A stretch of DNA of 24,777 nucleotides, taken from NCBI GenBank assembly GCA_902406105.1, contig CABPCP010000044.1:1-24777 (forward strand), written 5' to 3'. A program made the translations under genes and the position numbers. Of this stretch, positions 7,610 through 14,875 are shown one piece after another. Each line of letters begins with the position of its first letter. Positions within the stretch are counted from its first letter, which is position 1. The notes under the pieces are model-generated. The model was not told the DNA's origin and ran no database searches. It worked only from the letters and a program-made list of their open reading frames with translations. This stretch comes from an uncultured Mordavella sp. GTDB taxonomy: Bacteria; Bacillota; Clostridia; Lachnospirales; Lachnospiraceae.

Positions 7610-7668
7610 TTTGGGTACACCCCAAAAGTGAATTTGGGACGTAGCATTTTTGCATTTTACTACGTCCC
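7610..7668. repeat. Two adjacent palindromes between greA and the thi promoter
   Basis: TTTGGG/CCCAAA with a 5-nt loop (7610-7626) is followed 9 nt later by GGGACGTAG/CTACGTCCC, a perfect 9-bp stem with a 15-nt AT-rich loop (7636-7668). The second directly follows the greA stop, so it may end that mRNA, although neither side has a strong U-tract. Its form also suits a small dispersed palindromic repeat; that cannot be tested within one window. Confidence 0.5.
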
Positions 7669-7671
7669 CTG

Positions 7672-8184
7672 TTAATATTTTCTCAATCTATCCCCGCTGT
7701 CATCGCTGGTCTTAGTGATCTTCTTAATCACCACATAATATCCCTCTCCGCCGCCGATCTTTACTTTGACCCGGTCTCCTTCTTTATGGCCCAGCACTGC
7801 CTTGCCGATGGGGGACTCGATGCTGATCAGCCCCTGCAGGGAATTCCCCCGCACGCTGGTGACCAGGCGGATGGTTTCTGTCTCATCCTCATCTTCAAAA
7901 TATAGTTCTACCGTATTGTTGATCCCTACTTCGTCTTCCTTTGATTGATCAGATATGATCTTAGCTGTTTTTAACATCCTCTCTAAATAGCGGATGCGGC
8001 TTTCGTTCCGATTTTTATCCTGCTTTGCCGCCTTATATTCAAAATTCTCGCTCAAGTCTCCCTGGGCTCTGGCTTCTTTGACGGCTTCCAGCTCTTTCTT
8101 GCGCACTACCAGCTTCCGGTATTCAATCTCTTCCTTGATCTTTTCCACATCGCTTTGGGTCAATTGTTCTTTCACATGTATCAT
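7672..8184 (-). CDS. greA: GreA-type transcription elongation factor
   Basis: Cytoplasmic factor that enters the RNA polymerase secondary channel and stimulates cleavage of backtracked RNA. The N-terminal coiled coil (about residues 10-75) includes the acidic-tip-like turn ARAQGDLSENFEYKAAK. The C-terminal FKBP-like domain includes ESPIGKAVLGHKEGD, the usual GreA/GreB signature. Length (170) is slightly above the usual 158. Start choice is uncertain: the ATG at 8184 directly abuts AAAGGG with no spacer, whereas a GTG at 8175 (VKEQLTQSDVEK) has it 9 nt upstream and is probably used. The gene begins 6 nt after the MATE stop, so it is likely co-transcribed with the marR-MATE unit. It could be a second, accessory Gre copy in this genome. 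Confidence 0.88.
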   Translation of the reverse strand: MIHVKEQLTQSDVEKIKEEIEYRKLVVRKKELEAVKEARAQGDLSENFEYKAAKQDKNRNESRIRYLERMLKTAKIISDQSKEDEVGINNTVELYFEDEDETETIRLVTSVRGNSLQGLISIESPIGKAVLGHKEGDRVKVKIGGGEGYYVVIKKITKTSDDSGDRLRKY

Positions 8185-8190
8185 CCCTTT

Positions 8191-9486
8191 CTATCTTCTG
8201 CCGCTTCTCCACAATAGGAATGCTCCAATCAGGGTAAGACAGCACTGGGTCATCGGCGGCGAGATCCACACGCCTGTGATGCCCAACAGACGCGGCAGTA
8301 CAAACGCCACCAGCAAAGCCAGCAGTGTTGGCTCTCCATAGATCAGCACATAAGCGGAAATATTCTTCTCCACCGCGTAGAAATAGGACGTGGTCACTCT
8401 TAAAAACGCCGCAAATATAAGTCCTATCGCAAAATACTGGATCACGTCCGCGTACATAACCTGTACTTCCCCGGATACTCCAAATACTCCCGCCAAAACA
8501 TTTCTGCTAAAAATAATAGCACCAATACACAAAATTGTCACCCCTGCCGCCATAGTATAGGCCATTGCCCGTACTTTCCCCACTTCTTTGGGGCTGTCAC
8601 TTCCATAGTATCTTCCGATCAGCGGCTGGGCCCCGTCTCCGATTCCCTGGATCAAAAGCTGAGCCACACAGATCACATAGCTGACCACCGCATAACAGGA
8701 GACCGCCAGTTCCCCTCCATAGATGATAGCGCCCTTGTTAATGATCATGATCACAATATTAGGCGAAAGCGTCAGTCCAAAAGGAGACGCCGCGATCGTC
8801 ACCAGATAACGGAGTACTCTTCCCTTTGGCGCAAATCGGGCATAGTGAAAAAGACCGACCTTTCTGACTAAGAAAACAATCCCCGGAACCAGCGTCACCA
8901 TCTGCCCCATCAGCGTCGCCACAGCGGCTCCTTCTACTCCGTATCCAAACACTGATACAAACAGCCAGTCAAATACAATATTGGTCACAAAACCGGCCAC
9001 CATAGCCGCCATAGCCATAACGGCTCCGTCATAATTGCGGATCACCGGCACCATTCCGGTACTAAACACCTGGATTGCCGCCCCAGCCGCTATAATCCTG
9101 ATATAGCCTGCCGCATAGGTATAAATATCCCCGCTGGCTCCAAATAACCGCAAAATAGCAGGATAAGCAAAAAGAAGGCTCACCGTCAATAAAACCCCCG
9201 CGGCCAGAAGCAGTACAAAAGCGTTCCCAAGATACTGCTTCTCTGCCTCCTCGTCTCCCTTTCCTTTGTTGATCGCGATTTGGATCGCCCCGGCCATTCC
9301 AATACCTGTGCCGGCCGCCTGGATCAGCGACACCAGCGGATACGCCACATTGATCGCCGCAAGCCCGGCATCCCCTACATTTCTTCCTACAAAAAATCCG
9401 TCAACAATGGAATATACGCCGGTAAAGGCAAACGCGACCATAGACGGAAGCACATTTTTGAAAAATTCCTTTTTTACTGACTGCAT
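8191..9486 (-). CDS. MATE-family multidrug/cation efflux transporter
   Basis: Inner-membrane antiporter of the MATE family: 431 residues with about twelve hydrophobic helices in two related halves. The amino end (VLPSMVAFAFTGVYSIVDGF, residues 13-32) and the following VGRNVGDAGLAAINVAYP are characteristic. The second half contains IQGIGDGAQPLIGRYYG. The family uses a sodium or proton gradient to expel cationic drugs and dyes. TTGGAG lies 8 nt before the ATG, and the start overlaps the end of the MarR gene by 13 nt, which argues for a regulator-pump operon. The exported compound cannot be predicted. Confidence 0.93.
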   Translation of the reverse strand: MQSVKKEFFKNVLPSMVAFAFTGVYSIVDGFFVGRNVGDAGLAAINVAYPLVSLIQAAGTGIGMAGAIQIAINKGKGDEEAEKQYLGNAFVLLLAAGVLLTVSLLFAYPAILRLFGASGDIYTYAAGYIRIIAAGAAIQVFSTGMVPVIRNYDGAVMAMAAMVAGFVTNIVFDWLFVSVFGYGVEGAAVATLMGQMVTLVPGIVFLVRKVGLFHYARFAPKGRVLRYLVTIAASPFGLTLSPNIVIMIINKGAIIYGGELAVSCYAVVSYVICVAQLLIQGIGDGAQPLIGRYYGSDSPKEVGKVRAMAYTMAAGVTILCIGAIIFSRNVLAGVFGVSGEVQVMYADVIQYFAIGLIFAAFLRVTTSYFYAVEKNISAYVLIYGEPTLLALLVAFVLPRLLGITGVWISPPMTQCCLTLIGAFLLWRSGRR

Positions 9487-9929
9487 GATGTTCGCTCCAA
9501 TTCTTCCTGAAAATATCCTACTAATAATCGGTTGATCCTTAGCAGCGTTTCCATATCTTCTTCCCCAATCTTTTGCAGAACGGCCATTTCGGCCCGCTCC
9601 AATTCCAAAACGACCTTTTCGGCAAACTGCCGTCCCTCTTCTGTCAGCTGAATGGTTTTATTCCTTTTATCCTTCTCACTCTGCTGAAAGCAAATATAAC
9701 CCTTTTTCTCATAATTCTTCAAAATACTGTTCACCGTCTGTTTTGGCATGGACCATTCTTCACAGATCTCTTTCTGGCAGGATCTGCCCTTTCCATAATA
9801 GATAGCGTACAAAACAAACAGGGAATCATATGTCATTCCCCGATCCCTGGCCCATCTGAAATACAGCCTGTTTGTCGTATTCCACAAAGCGTAATGCTCT
9901 CTTAACTGCCGTTCAAAAACAGATTTCAT
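9474..9929 (-). CDS. MarR-family transcriptional regulator
   Basis: Winged-helix dimeric regulator, 151 residues from the chosen start. The recognition region is CQKEICEEWSMPKQTVNSILKNY split around a helix-turn-helix (about residues 51-73), followed by the wing KDKRNKTIQLTEEGRQF, where MarR proteins carry a conserved Asp-x-Arg. A GTG at 9938 is in frame, but AAAGGG abuts it. The ATG at 9929 has the same site 8 nt upstream and is preferred. It overlaps the MATE gene it presumably represses. A perfect palindrome at the predicted transcription start suggests autoregulation relieved by a ligand, which would be inferred to be a MATE substrate. Confidence 0.92.
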   Translation of the reverse strand: MKSVFERQLREHYALWNTTNRLYFRWARDRGMTYDSLFVLYAIYYGKGRSCQKEICEEWSMPKQTVNSILKNYEKKGYICFQQSEKDKRNKTIQLTEEGRQFAEKVVLELERAEMAVLQKIGEEDMETLLRINRLLVGYFQEELERTSCSQ

Positions 9930-9948
9930 TCTTTTCACCCTTTCATTA

Positions 9949-9962
9949 GTCCGTTATCGGAC
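9949..9962. promoter_or_regulatory. Candidate MarR operator
   Basis: GTCCGTTATCGGAC is a 14-bp inverted repeat with 5-bp arms and a 4-nt centre. It lies just after the -10 box of the marR promoter, covering the predicted start, and 20 nt before the marR ATG. This is a typical position for MarR-type autorepression. Confidence 0.65.
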
Positions 9963-9970
9963 CATATATG

Positions 9971-10000
9971 AGTATAAATCAATTTCTTTTTACCTGTCAA
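9971..10000 (-). promoter_or_regulatory. Promoter of marR-MATE-greA
   Basis: On the minus strand TTGACA (9995-10000) and TATACT (9971-9976) are separated by 18 nt. The boxes are near consensus, so the unit should be strongly transcribed when not repressed. Confidence 0.75.
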
Positions 10001-10118
10001 TTTAAATTTGAGTAAAATCTTAAGATTTATGATTTTCATCGGGAAGCGTTTTCACCTCTTTTTTACAGCAGCATATATTTATAATGAAATATTTTCGGCT
10101 TTTGAAAGGAATTGGACT

Positions 10119-10642
10119 ATGAATTTATGCTATCCCTTCATTAATACTCCTCTTCCCTATGAATACGATGCGCTGGAACCATGGATCGACCGCGAGACCA
10201 TGTATCTCCATCATACCAAACACCTGCAGGCGGTGTTTATAATCATCGGTTCTTTTTCGACGGTCTGGCCGCTCCAAAGCAGTCCTGCCCTTCTTCTTTT
10301 CTTCTTACCTTGATCCAGCGGCAGTTTGGCAGTTTTGACGTTTTCCAGTCTCAGTTCCAGGAGGCCGCCATGTCTGTATTCGGATTCGGTTATGCCTGGC
10401 TGCTGCTGGATCGGAACCGTCTGCGCATCACCACTGCCGCCGACCAGGATACCCCTTTCCTGCGCGGCGGAGCCCCGCTGCTTACTCTTGATGTCTGGGA
10501 ACATGCTTATTATCTGAAACATCATAACTTAAGAGCCGATTACATCAGCGACTGGTTCCGCGTGATCAATTGGGAAGCGGCGGATCTGCGGCTTCAGGCT
10601 GCGGAAGGTACCTTTTTCTCCCCTTCACATATGATAAAGTGA
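10119..10642 (+). pseudogene. Fe/Mn superoxide dismutase, internal deletion and frameshift
   Basis: The first 38 codons (from ATG at 10119, AAAGGA 8 nt upstream) read MNLCYPFINTPLPYEYDALE and continue to an HHTKHLQA motif, the amino end of iron/manganese superoxide dismutase with the first metal histidine. At about 10225 the homology jumps to another frame and continues with GGVYNHRFFFDGL, QFGSFDVFQSQFQEAA, FGFGYAWLLLD and LLTLDVWEHAYYLKHH to the stop at 10642. About 40-45 codons normally lying between these motifs are missing, and the two parts are out of frame. All four metal-ligand motifs survive, and the ribosome binding site is intact, so decay looks recent. A full-length dismutase cannot be made. 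Confidence 0.88.
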
Positions 10643-10702
10643 GGAGAGATTACAAACTTTGACATACTCTCCCTGTTGAAGAATTGATTTGGAGGAAAAT
10701 CT

Positions 10703-12067
10703 ATGGGTATTACAAATTCAAATAAACAAATTGATACCACTCAAATTGACTGTGAAGGAACCCTAAAGGTAACGCTGGCTCTCTCAGCCGCCCCTGATAT
10801 CGCTTCCAACCCTACGGACATTATTCTAGTCCTGGACCGTTCCGGCAGTATGGCTGGTTCTCCCCTTTCCAATATGAAAACCGGAGCGAAAACCTTTATC
10901 GACATCATTGATGAGGCTACGGACAGTTCCAGAGACGGAACCATTGGCTTCGGCAGCCGCATAGGCATCGTCAGTTTTGCCGATACCGCCGCTGTCAACG
11001 CTCCGCTCATGACCTCTGCAGCAGACCTTAAGTCCGCGGTAGATGCTCTGACAGCCGGCGGATCCACCAACCACGCTGACGCCTTCGAGACCGCCGCCCA
11101 GCTCTTTGATCCTGCTTCCACTAACGCAAAAGTCATCGTTCTTTTTACGGACGGAAAGACAACAGCCGGACCGCCTCCATCTCCGGCAGCCGCCGCGGCG
11201 CGGGCGGATGGGATCGTCATTTACTGTATCGGCCTGATAGGCTCTGATGGAATCGATGTCAGCGTGCTGAACGACTGGGCCACCAATCCAGACGACTCTC
11301 ATGTAGCGGTAACCCCTGATGAATCAGAACTGGAAGATCTTTTTGCCGACCTGGCGGCCAATATTTCCAAACCCGGAGCCACAAACATCGTTATTGATGA
11401 AATTGTGAACGCTGATTTCCAGATCCTCAGCATTAACTCTCCCACCAAAGGAACCGCCATGATGGTGAACGCTTCCACTCTTCAGTGGAAGATCCCGGAA
11501 CTTGGCGCTTCTGGTAATGAGGGCGCTTCTCTGGAATTTTTCATCAAACACATCGGCCAGACTTCCGGCACAAAACTGGTAAACCAATCTATCACTTACT
11601 CAGATACAGAAGGGAATGATGTAACTTTCCCGGCCCCCTTAGTCAAGGTAACCTGCAGCGACGTGATCCATCCGGAAGAATGTCCCGCCCCTGTGACTCT
11701 TTCTATCAACGGATGCCAGGATTTCCTCTCGGCAGATCTTGGAGATACGTGTCTGGAATCTCCGGGCCGTATCCTTCAAGTTAACGCAACGATCAAAAAT
11801 GTCTGTCCAGGGAAACGGGTAGCGCTGGCTATCATTTTAACAGAACTTGACCATGCCGGACGGGAGTGTCCCCGCGGTATGAAGACCATAACTGTCCCGG
11901 CCCATCATCACTCCGGCTGCAGAGATGTGCATGTAAAGGGAATCACATTCGTACTTCCGGAAGATCTGGATAGATCAGGCTGCCCTCATTCCATCTGCGG
12001 CGCCAGGAATTTCCGGGCACGGCTGATCTCACATTATATTGACAACGGCTATCACTGCGAGAACTGA
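10703..12067 (+). CDS. Von Willebrand factor A domain protein with cysteine-rich C-terminal module
   Basis: A 454-residue protein. Residues 38-220 form a vWA fold with a complete MIDAS: DRSGS (45-49), Thr122 in GGSTNHADAF and Asp150 in VLFTDGK. Residues 225-315 look like a beta-sandwich module similar to DUF11-type repeats. Residues 318-454 hold ten cysteines in an unassigned region containing NVCPGKRVALAIILTELD and PAHHHSGCRDVHVKG. There is no signal peptide, membrane helix or sortase motif, so export is not obvious despite the adhesin-like layout. GGAGG is 8 nt before the ATG. It lies 60 nt after the dismutase remnant, and the next gene has its own promoter. Function unknown; metal-dependent protein binding by the vWA domain is the family expectation. 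Confidence 0.85.
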   Translation: MGITNSNKQIDTTQIDCEGTLKVTLALSAAPDIASNPTDIILVLDRSGSMAGSPLSNMKTGAKTFIDIIDEATDSSRDGTIGFGSRIGIVSFADTAAVNAPLMTSAADLKSAVDALTAGGSTNHADAFETAAQLFDPASTNAKVIVLFTDGKTTAGPPPSPAAAAARADGIVIYCIGLIGSDGIDVSVLNDWATNPDDSHVAVTPDESELEDLFADLAANISKPGATNIVIDEIVNADFQILSINSPTKGTAMMVNASTLQWKIPELGASGNEGASLEFFIKHIGQTSGTKLVNQSITYSDTEGNDVTFPAPLVKVTCSDVIHPEECPAPVTLSINGCQDFLSADLGDTCLESPGRILQVNATIKNVCPGKRVALAIILTELDHAGRECPRGMKTITVPAHHHSGCRDVHVKGITFVLPEDLDRSGCPHSICGARNFRARLISHYIDNGYHCEN

Positions 12068-12078
12068 AGAACCAATAG

Positions 12079-12107
12079 TTGACAATCCTTCTTCTTCCTG
12101 CTATAGT
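12079..12107 (+). promoter_or_regulatory. Promoter of the alcohol/aldehyde dehydrogenase operon
   Basis: Consensus TTGACA (12079-12084) and TATAGT (12102-12107) with the ideal 17-nt spacing, beginning 11 nt after the vWA stop. The predicted start is near 12114. Confidence 0.8.
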
Positions 12108-12127
12108 CAGTTTGCTAAGATTTTACT

Positions 12128-12169
12128 GCGTCAGCCCTCTGAGCCCGCATCCGCGGGCGGGGCTGGCGC
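12128..12169 (+). promoter_or_regulatory. Two-tier leader hairpin before the alcohol dehydrogenase
   Basis: GCGTCAGCCC pairs with GGGCTGGCGC (10 bp, one G-U) and encloses a second perfect hairpin GCCCGC/GCGGGC with an ATCC loop. The structure starts about 14 nt after the predicted transcription start, is followed by TTATTT, and ends just before the ribosome binding site (12181). It could be a leaky terminator or attenuator or an mRNA-stabilising 5' structure. Confidence 0.5.
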
Positions 12170-12195
12170 TTATTTCAGAGAAAGGAAGCGATATC

Positions 12196-13404
12196 ATGAA
12201 CCGATTTCGTAAGATGTACTGTCGGACCTTTCAGATGGTCTTCAAGATCGCCCTTCCCTTCCTTCCCTACCGGAAACCAAAGATTGTGGGAAGTGTTAAG
12301 GCCCTGCCTGACATTCTTAAGAAACGTAAATGTGACAACGTACTAATCATCACCGATGCCAGAATCCGCAGGCTGGGACTTCTTGACCGGCTGGAAAAGG
12401 TACTTGAAAAAAATGGAATCATTTATTCCATTTATGACCGGACAGTAGCCAATCCGACCACAGCCAACGTAGCGGAAACCGTAGAGATTTATCAGACCAA
12501 CGGCTGCAACGCTATCATCGGATTCGGCGGAGGCTCCAGTATGGACTGCGCCAAAGCTACCGGCGCCAGGATTGCCAAGCCGAATCAACCTCTGTCCAAA
12601 ATGAAGGGAATCCTCAAAGTACACAAACGTCTTCCCCTTCTGATCGCCATCCCCACTACTGCCGGAACCGGAAGCGAGACAACCTTGGCGGCCGTCATCA
12701 CGGATGCGGAGACGAGACACAAATATGCCATCAATGACTTTCCACTGATCCCCAGGTATGCGGTCCTGGATCCAAAGGTAACATTAAGCCTTCCTCCGGC
12801 CATCACAGCCTCCACAGGTCTGGATGCTCTCACTCATGCGGTAGAGGCCTACATCGGCAATTCTACCACTTACGGCACACGCAAAGATGCTTTGCTGGCA
12901 GTCAGATTAATTTTTGAAAACTTGGACACTGTATATAAGGACGGAAGCAATCTGGACGCCAGAAGGAATATGCTCCACGCTTCTTTCTACGCGGGATGCG
13001 CATTTACCAAATCCTATGTCGGATACGTCCATGCCGTCGCCCACTCTTTGGGCGGGGAATATAACGTGCCTCACGGATATGCCAACGCAGTCATCCTGCC
13101 CATGGTTCTGGAAGCCTATGGAAGCAAGATTTACAAGAAACTCTACAAGCTGGCGCTGGAGGCCAATGTGGCCGATCCGCAGGATTCCTATGAAGAAGGA
13201 GCCAGGAAATTCATCCGCGCCATCAAAGATATGAAGCTTCGTTTCCAGATTGGCAATACGATTCCGGAAATCCGGGAAGAAGATATTCCAAAATTAGCCC
13301 ATTATGCTGACAAGGAAGCCAACCCGCTTTACCCTGTCCCGGTGTTGATGAACGCGAAAGAACTGGAGAAATTTTATTATCAGCTGATCGAACTGGCTCC
13401 GTAA
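12196..13404 (+). CDS. Iron-containing alcohol dehydrogenase
   Basis: Group III (iron-dependent) alcohol dehydrogenase; the family interconverts alcohols and aldehydes with NAD(P)H in the cytoplasm. The chosen ATG has AAAGGAAG 8 nt upstream and gives 402 residues; an upstream in-frame start at 12079 would lie inside the promoter. The dinucleotide loop is GFGGGSSMDCAKA (109-121), followed by PTTAGTGSE. Metal ligands are Asp210 and His214 in STGLDALTHAVEAY, His279 in VHAVAHSLGG and His293 in PHG, a complete set with FucO-like spacing. It lies 43 nt before an aldehyde dehydrogenase, so the pair probably converts an alcohol to an acid or the reverse. Substrate unknown. A phosphonate or lactaldehyde-type role is possible but unsupported. 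Confidence 0.93.
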   Translation: MNRFRKMYCRTFQMVFKIALPFLPYRKPKIVGSVKALPDILKKRKCDNVLIITDARIRRLGLLDRLEKVLEKNGIIYSIYDRTVANPTTANVAETVEIYQTNGCNAIIGFGGGSSMDCAKATGARIAKPNQPLSKMKGILKVHKRLPLLIAIPTTAGTGSETTLAAVITDAETRHKYAINDFPLIPRYAVLDPKVTLSLPPAITASTGLDALTHAVEAYIGNSTTYGTRKDALLAVRLIFENLDTVYKDGSNLDARRNMLHASFYAGCAFTKSYVGYVHAVAHSLGGEYNVPHGYANAVILPMVLEAYGSKIYKKLYKLALEANVADPQDSYEEGARKFIRAIKDMKLRFQIGNTIPEIREEDIPKLAHYADKEANPLYPVPVLMNAKELEKFYYQLIELAP

Positions 13405-13447
13405 GCCGGAACGATCCAGCTTATAGATTTATGAGGAGGCATTTGAT

Positions 13448-14827
13448 ATGAACCAGCAGGAAATCCAATCCATCATCCAGACTCAGCGCGCCTTTTTCGA
13501 TTCTGGCGCCACCTTACCTGTCGATAGCAGGATCCAGGCGCTGAAAAAACTACAGTCCCATATTCTGCGTTATGAAGAAGAAATTGGAGAAGCTTTAAAG
13601 CAGGATCTTGGCAAAAGCAGTTACGAAAGCTATATGTGCGAGACTGGACTGGTCTTAAGCGAGATCAGCTACATGCTGCGCCATGTCCGTTCTTATGCCA
13701 GGGAGAAACGGGTCCGCACCCCTCTTGCCCAGTTTCATTCCAGAAGTTTTAAAAAACCTTCTCCTTACGGAGTGGTTCTGATCATGAGTCCTTGGAACTA
13801 TCCATTTCTTCTGACCCTGGATCCGTTGGTAGATGCCATCGCCGCCGGGAATACAGCCGTTGTAAAGCCCAGCGCCTATTCGCCTCATACCAGTGATCTG
13901 ATGGTAAAAATCATAAAGGAAAGCTTTCCGCCGGAATATGTGACCGTTGTTACTGGGGGGCGGGCGGAAAACACCTGCCTGTTAAACGAGCACTTTGACT
14001 ATATTTTCTTTACCGGGAGCCAGGCGGTTGGCCGGGAAGTCATGCGGTGCGCTTCTGCCCATCTGACGCCAGTCACCTTAGAGCTGGGCGGGAAAAGCCC
14101 CTGTATCGTAGAAAAGACGGCCAACCTCAAGCTGGCCGCCAAGCGGATCGCATTTGGGAAATACTTAAACTGCGGACAGACCTGCGTGGCCCCAGACTAT
14201 ATCTACTGTGATGCTTCCATCAAAGACCAGCTTATAGAAGAGATCAAGAGGCAGGTACGGCTCCAATACACAGAGCAGCCGCTTTCTAATCCAGCCTATG
14301 GCAAGATCATCAACGAAAAACATTTCCAACGGATCCTTGGACTGATCGATCCAGAAAAGGTGGTTTTAGGCGGAAAATCCAATCCAGAAACCCTTCAGAT
14401 CGAACCTACCGTCATGGATCAGGTAACCTTTGAAGACGCTGTAATGCAGGAAGAAATCTTCGGTCCTCTTATGCCGATCCTGACCTACGATTCCTTGGAC
14501 GAAGCCATCTGCAAAATCAACGCAATGGCTCATCCGCTGGCGCTCTACATCTTTACTTCCAGCAAAGAAACCGCCCGGAAGGTAACTGCCCGGTGCCAGT
14601 TTGGCGGCGGATGTATCAACGATACCATCATCCATCTGGCCACCAGCGAAATGGGATTCGGCGGCTTTGGCGAGAGCGGCATGGGATCCTACCACGGGAA
14701 GGAGGGCTTTGACACCTTCTCCCACTATAAGAGCATCGTAGACAAGAAAACTTGGCTGGATCTGCCTATGCGGTATCAGCCCTACAAAGAATTCAACCGG
14801 AAGCTGCTGCATATATTCCTAAAGTAA
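13448..14827 (+). CDS. Aldehyde dehydrogenase (ALDH3-like)
   Basis: NAD(P)-dependent aldehyde dehydrogenase of 459 residues; the short length and absent N-terminal extension fit the class-3/YwdH-like group. Visible motifs are MSPWNYPF (113-120, oxyanion Asn117), the FFTGSQAVGREVM nucleotide loop, general base Glu212 in LELGGKSP and nucleophile Cys246 in NCGQTCVAPD. EEIFGPLMPI and the terminal FSHYKSIV are also typical. GAGGAGG is 8 nt before the ATG. It is the second gene of the dehydrogenase operon and ends just before a strong palindromic terminator. The C-terminal tail ends in a basic hydrophobic stretch (KLLHIFLK), which in some ALDH3 enzymes aids membrane association; that is only a possibility here. 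Confidence 0.94.
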   Translation: MNQQEIQSIIQTQRAFFDSGATLPVDSRIQALKKLQSHILRYEEEIGEALKQDLGKSSYESYMCETGLVLSEISYMLRHVRSYAREKRVRTPLAQFHSRSFKKPSPYGVVLIMSPWNYPFLLTLDPLVDAIAAGNTAVVKPSAYSPHTSDLMVKIIKESFPPEYVTVVTGGRAENTCLLNEHFDYIFFTGSQAVGREVMRCASAHLTPVTLELGGKSPCIVEKTANLKLAAKRIAFGKYLNCGQTCVAPDYIYCDASIKDQLIEEIKRQVRLQYTEQPLSNPAYGKIINEKHFQRILGLIDPEKVVLGGKSNPETLQIEPTVMDQVTFEDAVMQEEIFGPLMPILTYDSLDEAICKINAMAHPLALYIFTSSKETARKVTARCQFGGGCINDTIIHLATSEMGFGGFGESGMGSYHGKEGFDTFSHYKSIVDKKTWLDLPMRYQPYKEFNRKLLHIFLK

Positions 14828-14835
14828 GTCAATTG

Positions 14836-14872
14836 GGGCCGGGGGATTTTTAAAAATCCCCCGGCCCTATTT
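14836..14872. terminator. Bidirectional terminator, 32-bp perfect palindrome
   Basis: A perfect 16+16 palindrome (14836-14867) with arms starting GGGCCGGGGGATTTTT and no unpaired loop. It lies between the convergent aldehyde dehydrogenase and symporter genes. The plus side continues CTATTT-like into AT-rich sequence. The T-run inside the arm helps termination in both directions. Confidence 0.85.
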
Positions 14873-14875
14873 AAC

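Noticed and set aside
10015..10028. The palindrome AAATCTTAAGATTT upstream of the marR promoter
   Set aside because: An AT-rich palindrome of this size is easily found by chance, and it is not positioned on a recognisable promoter.
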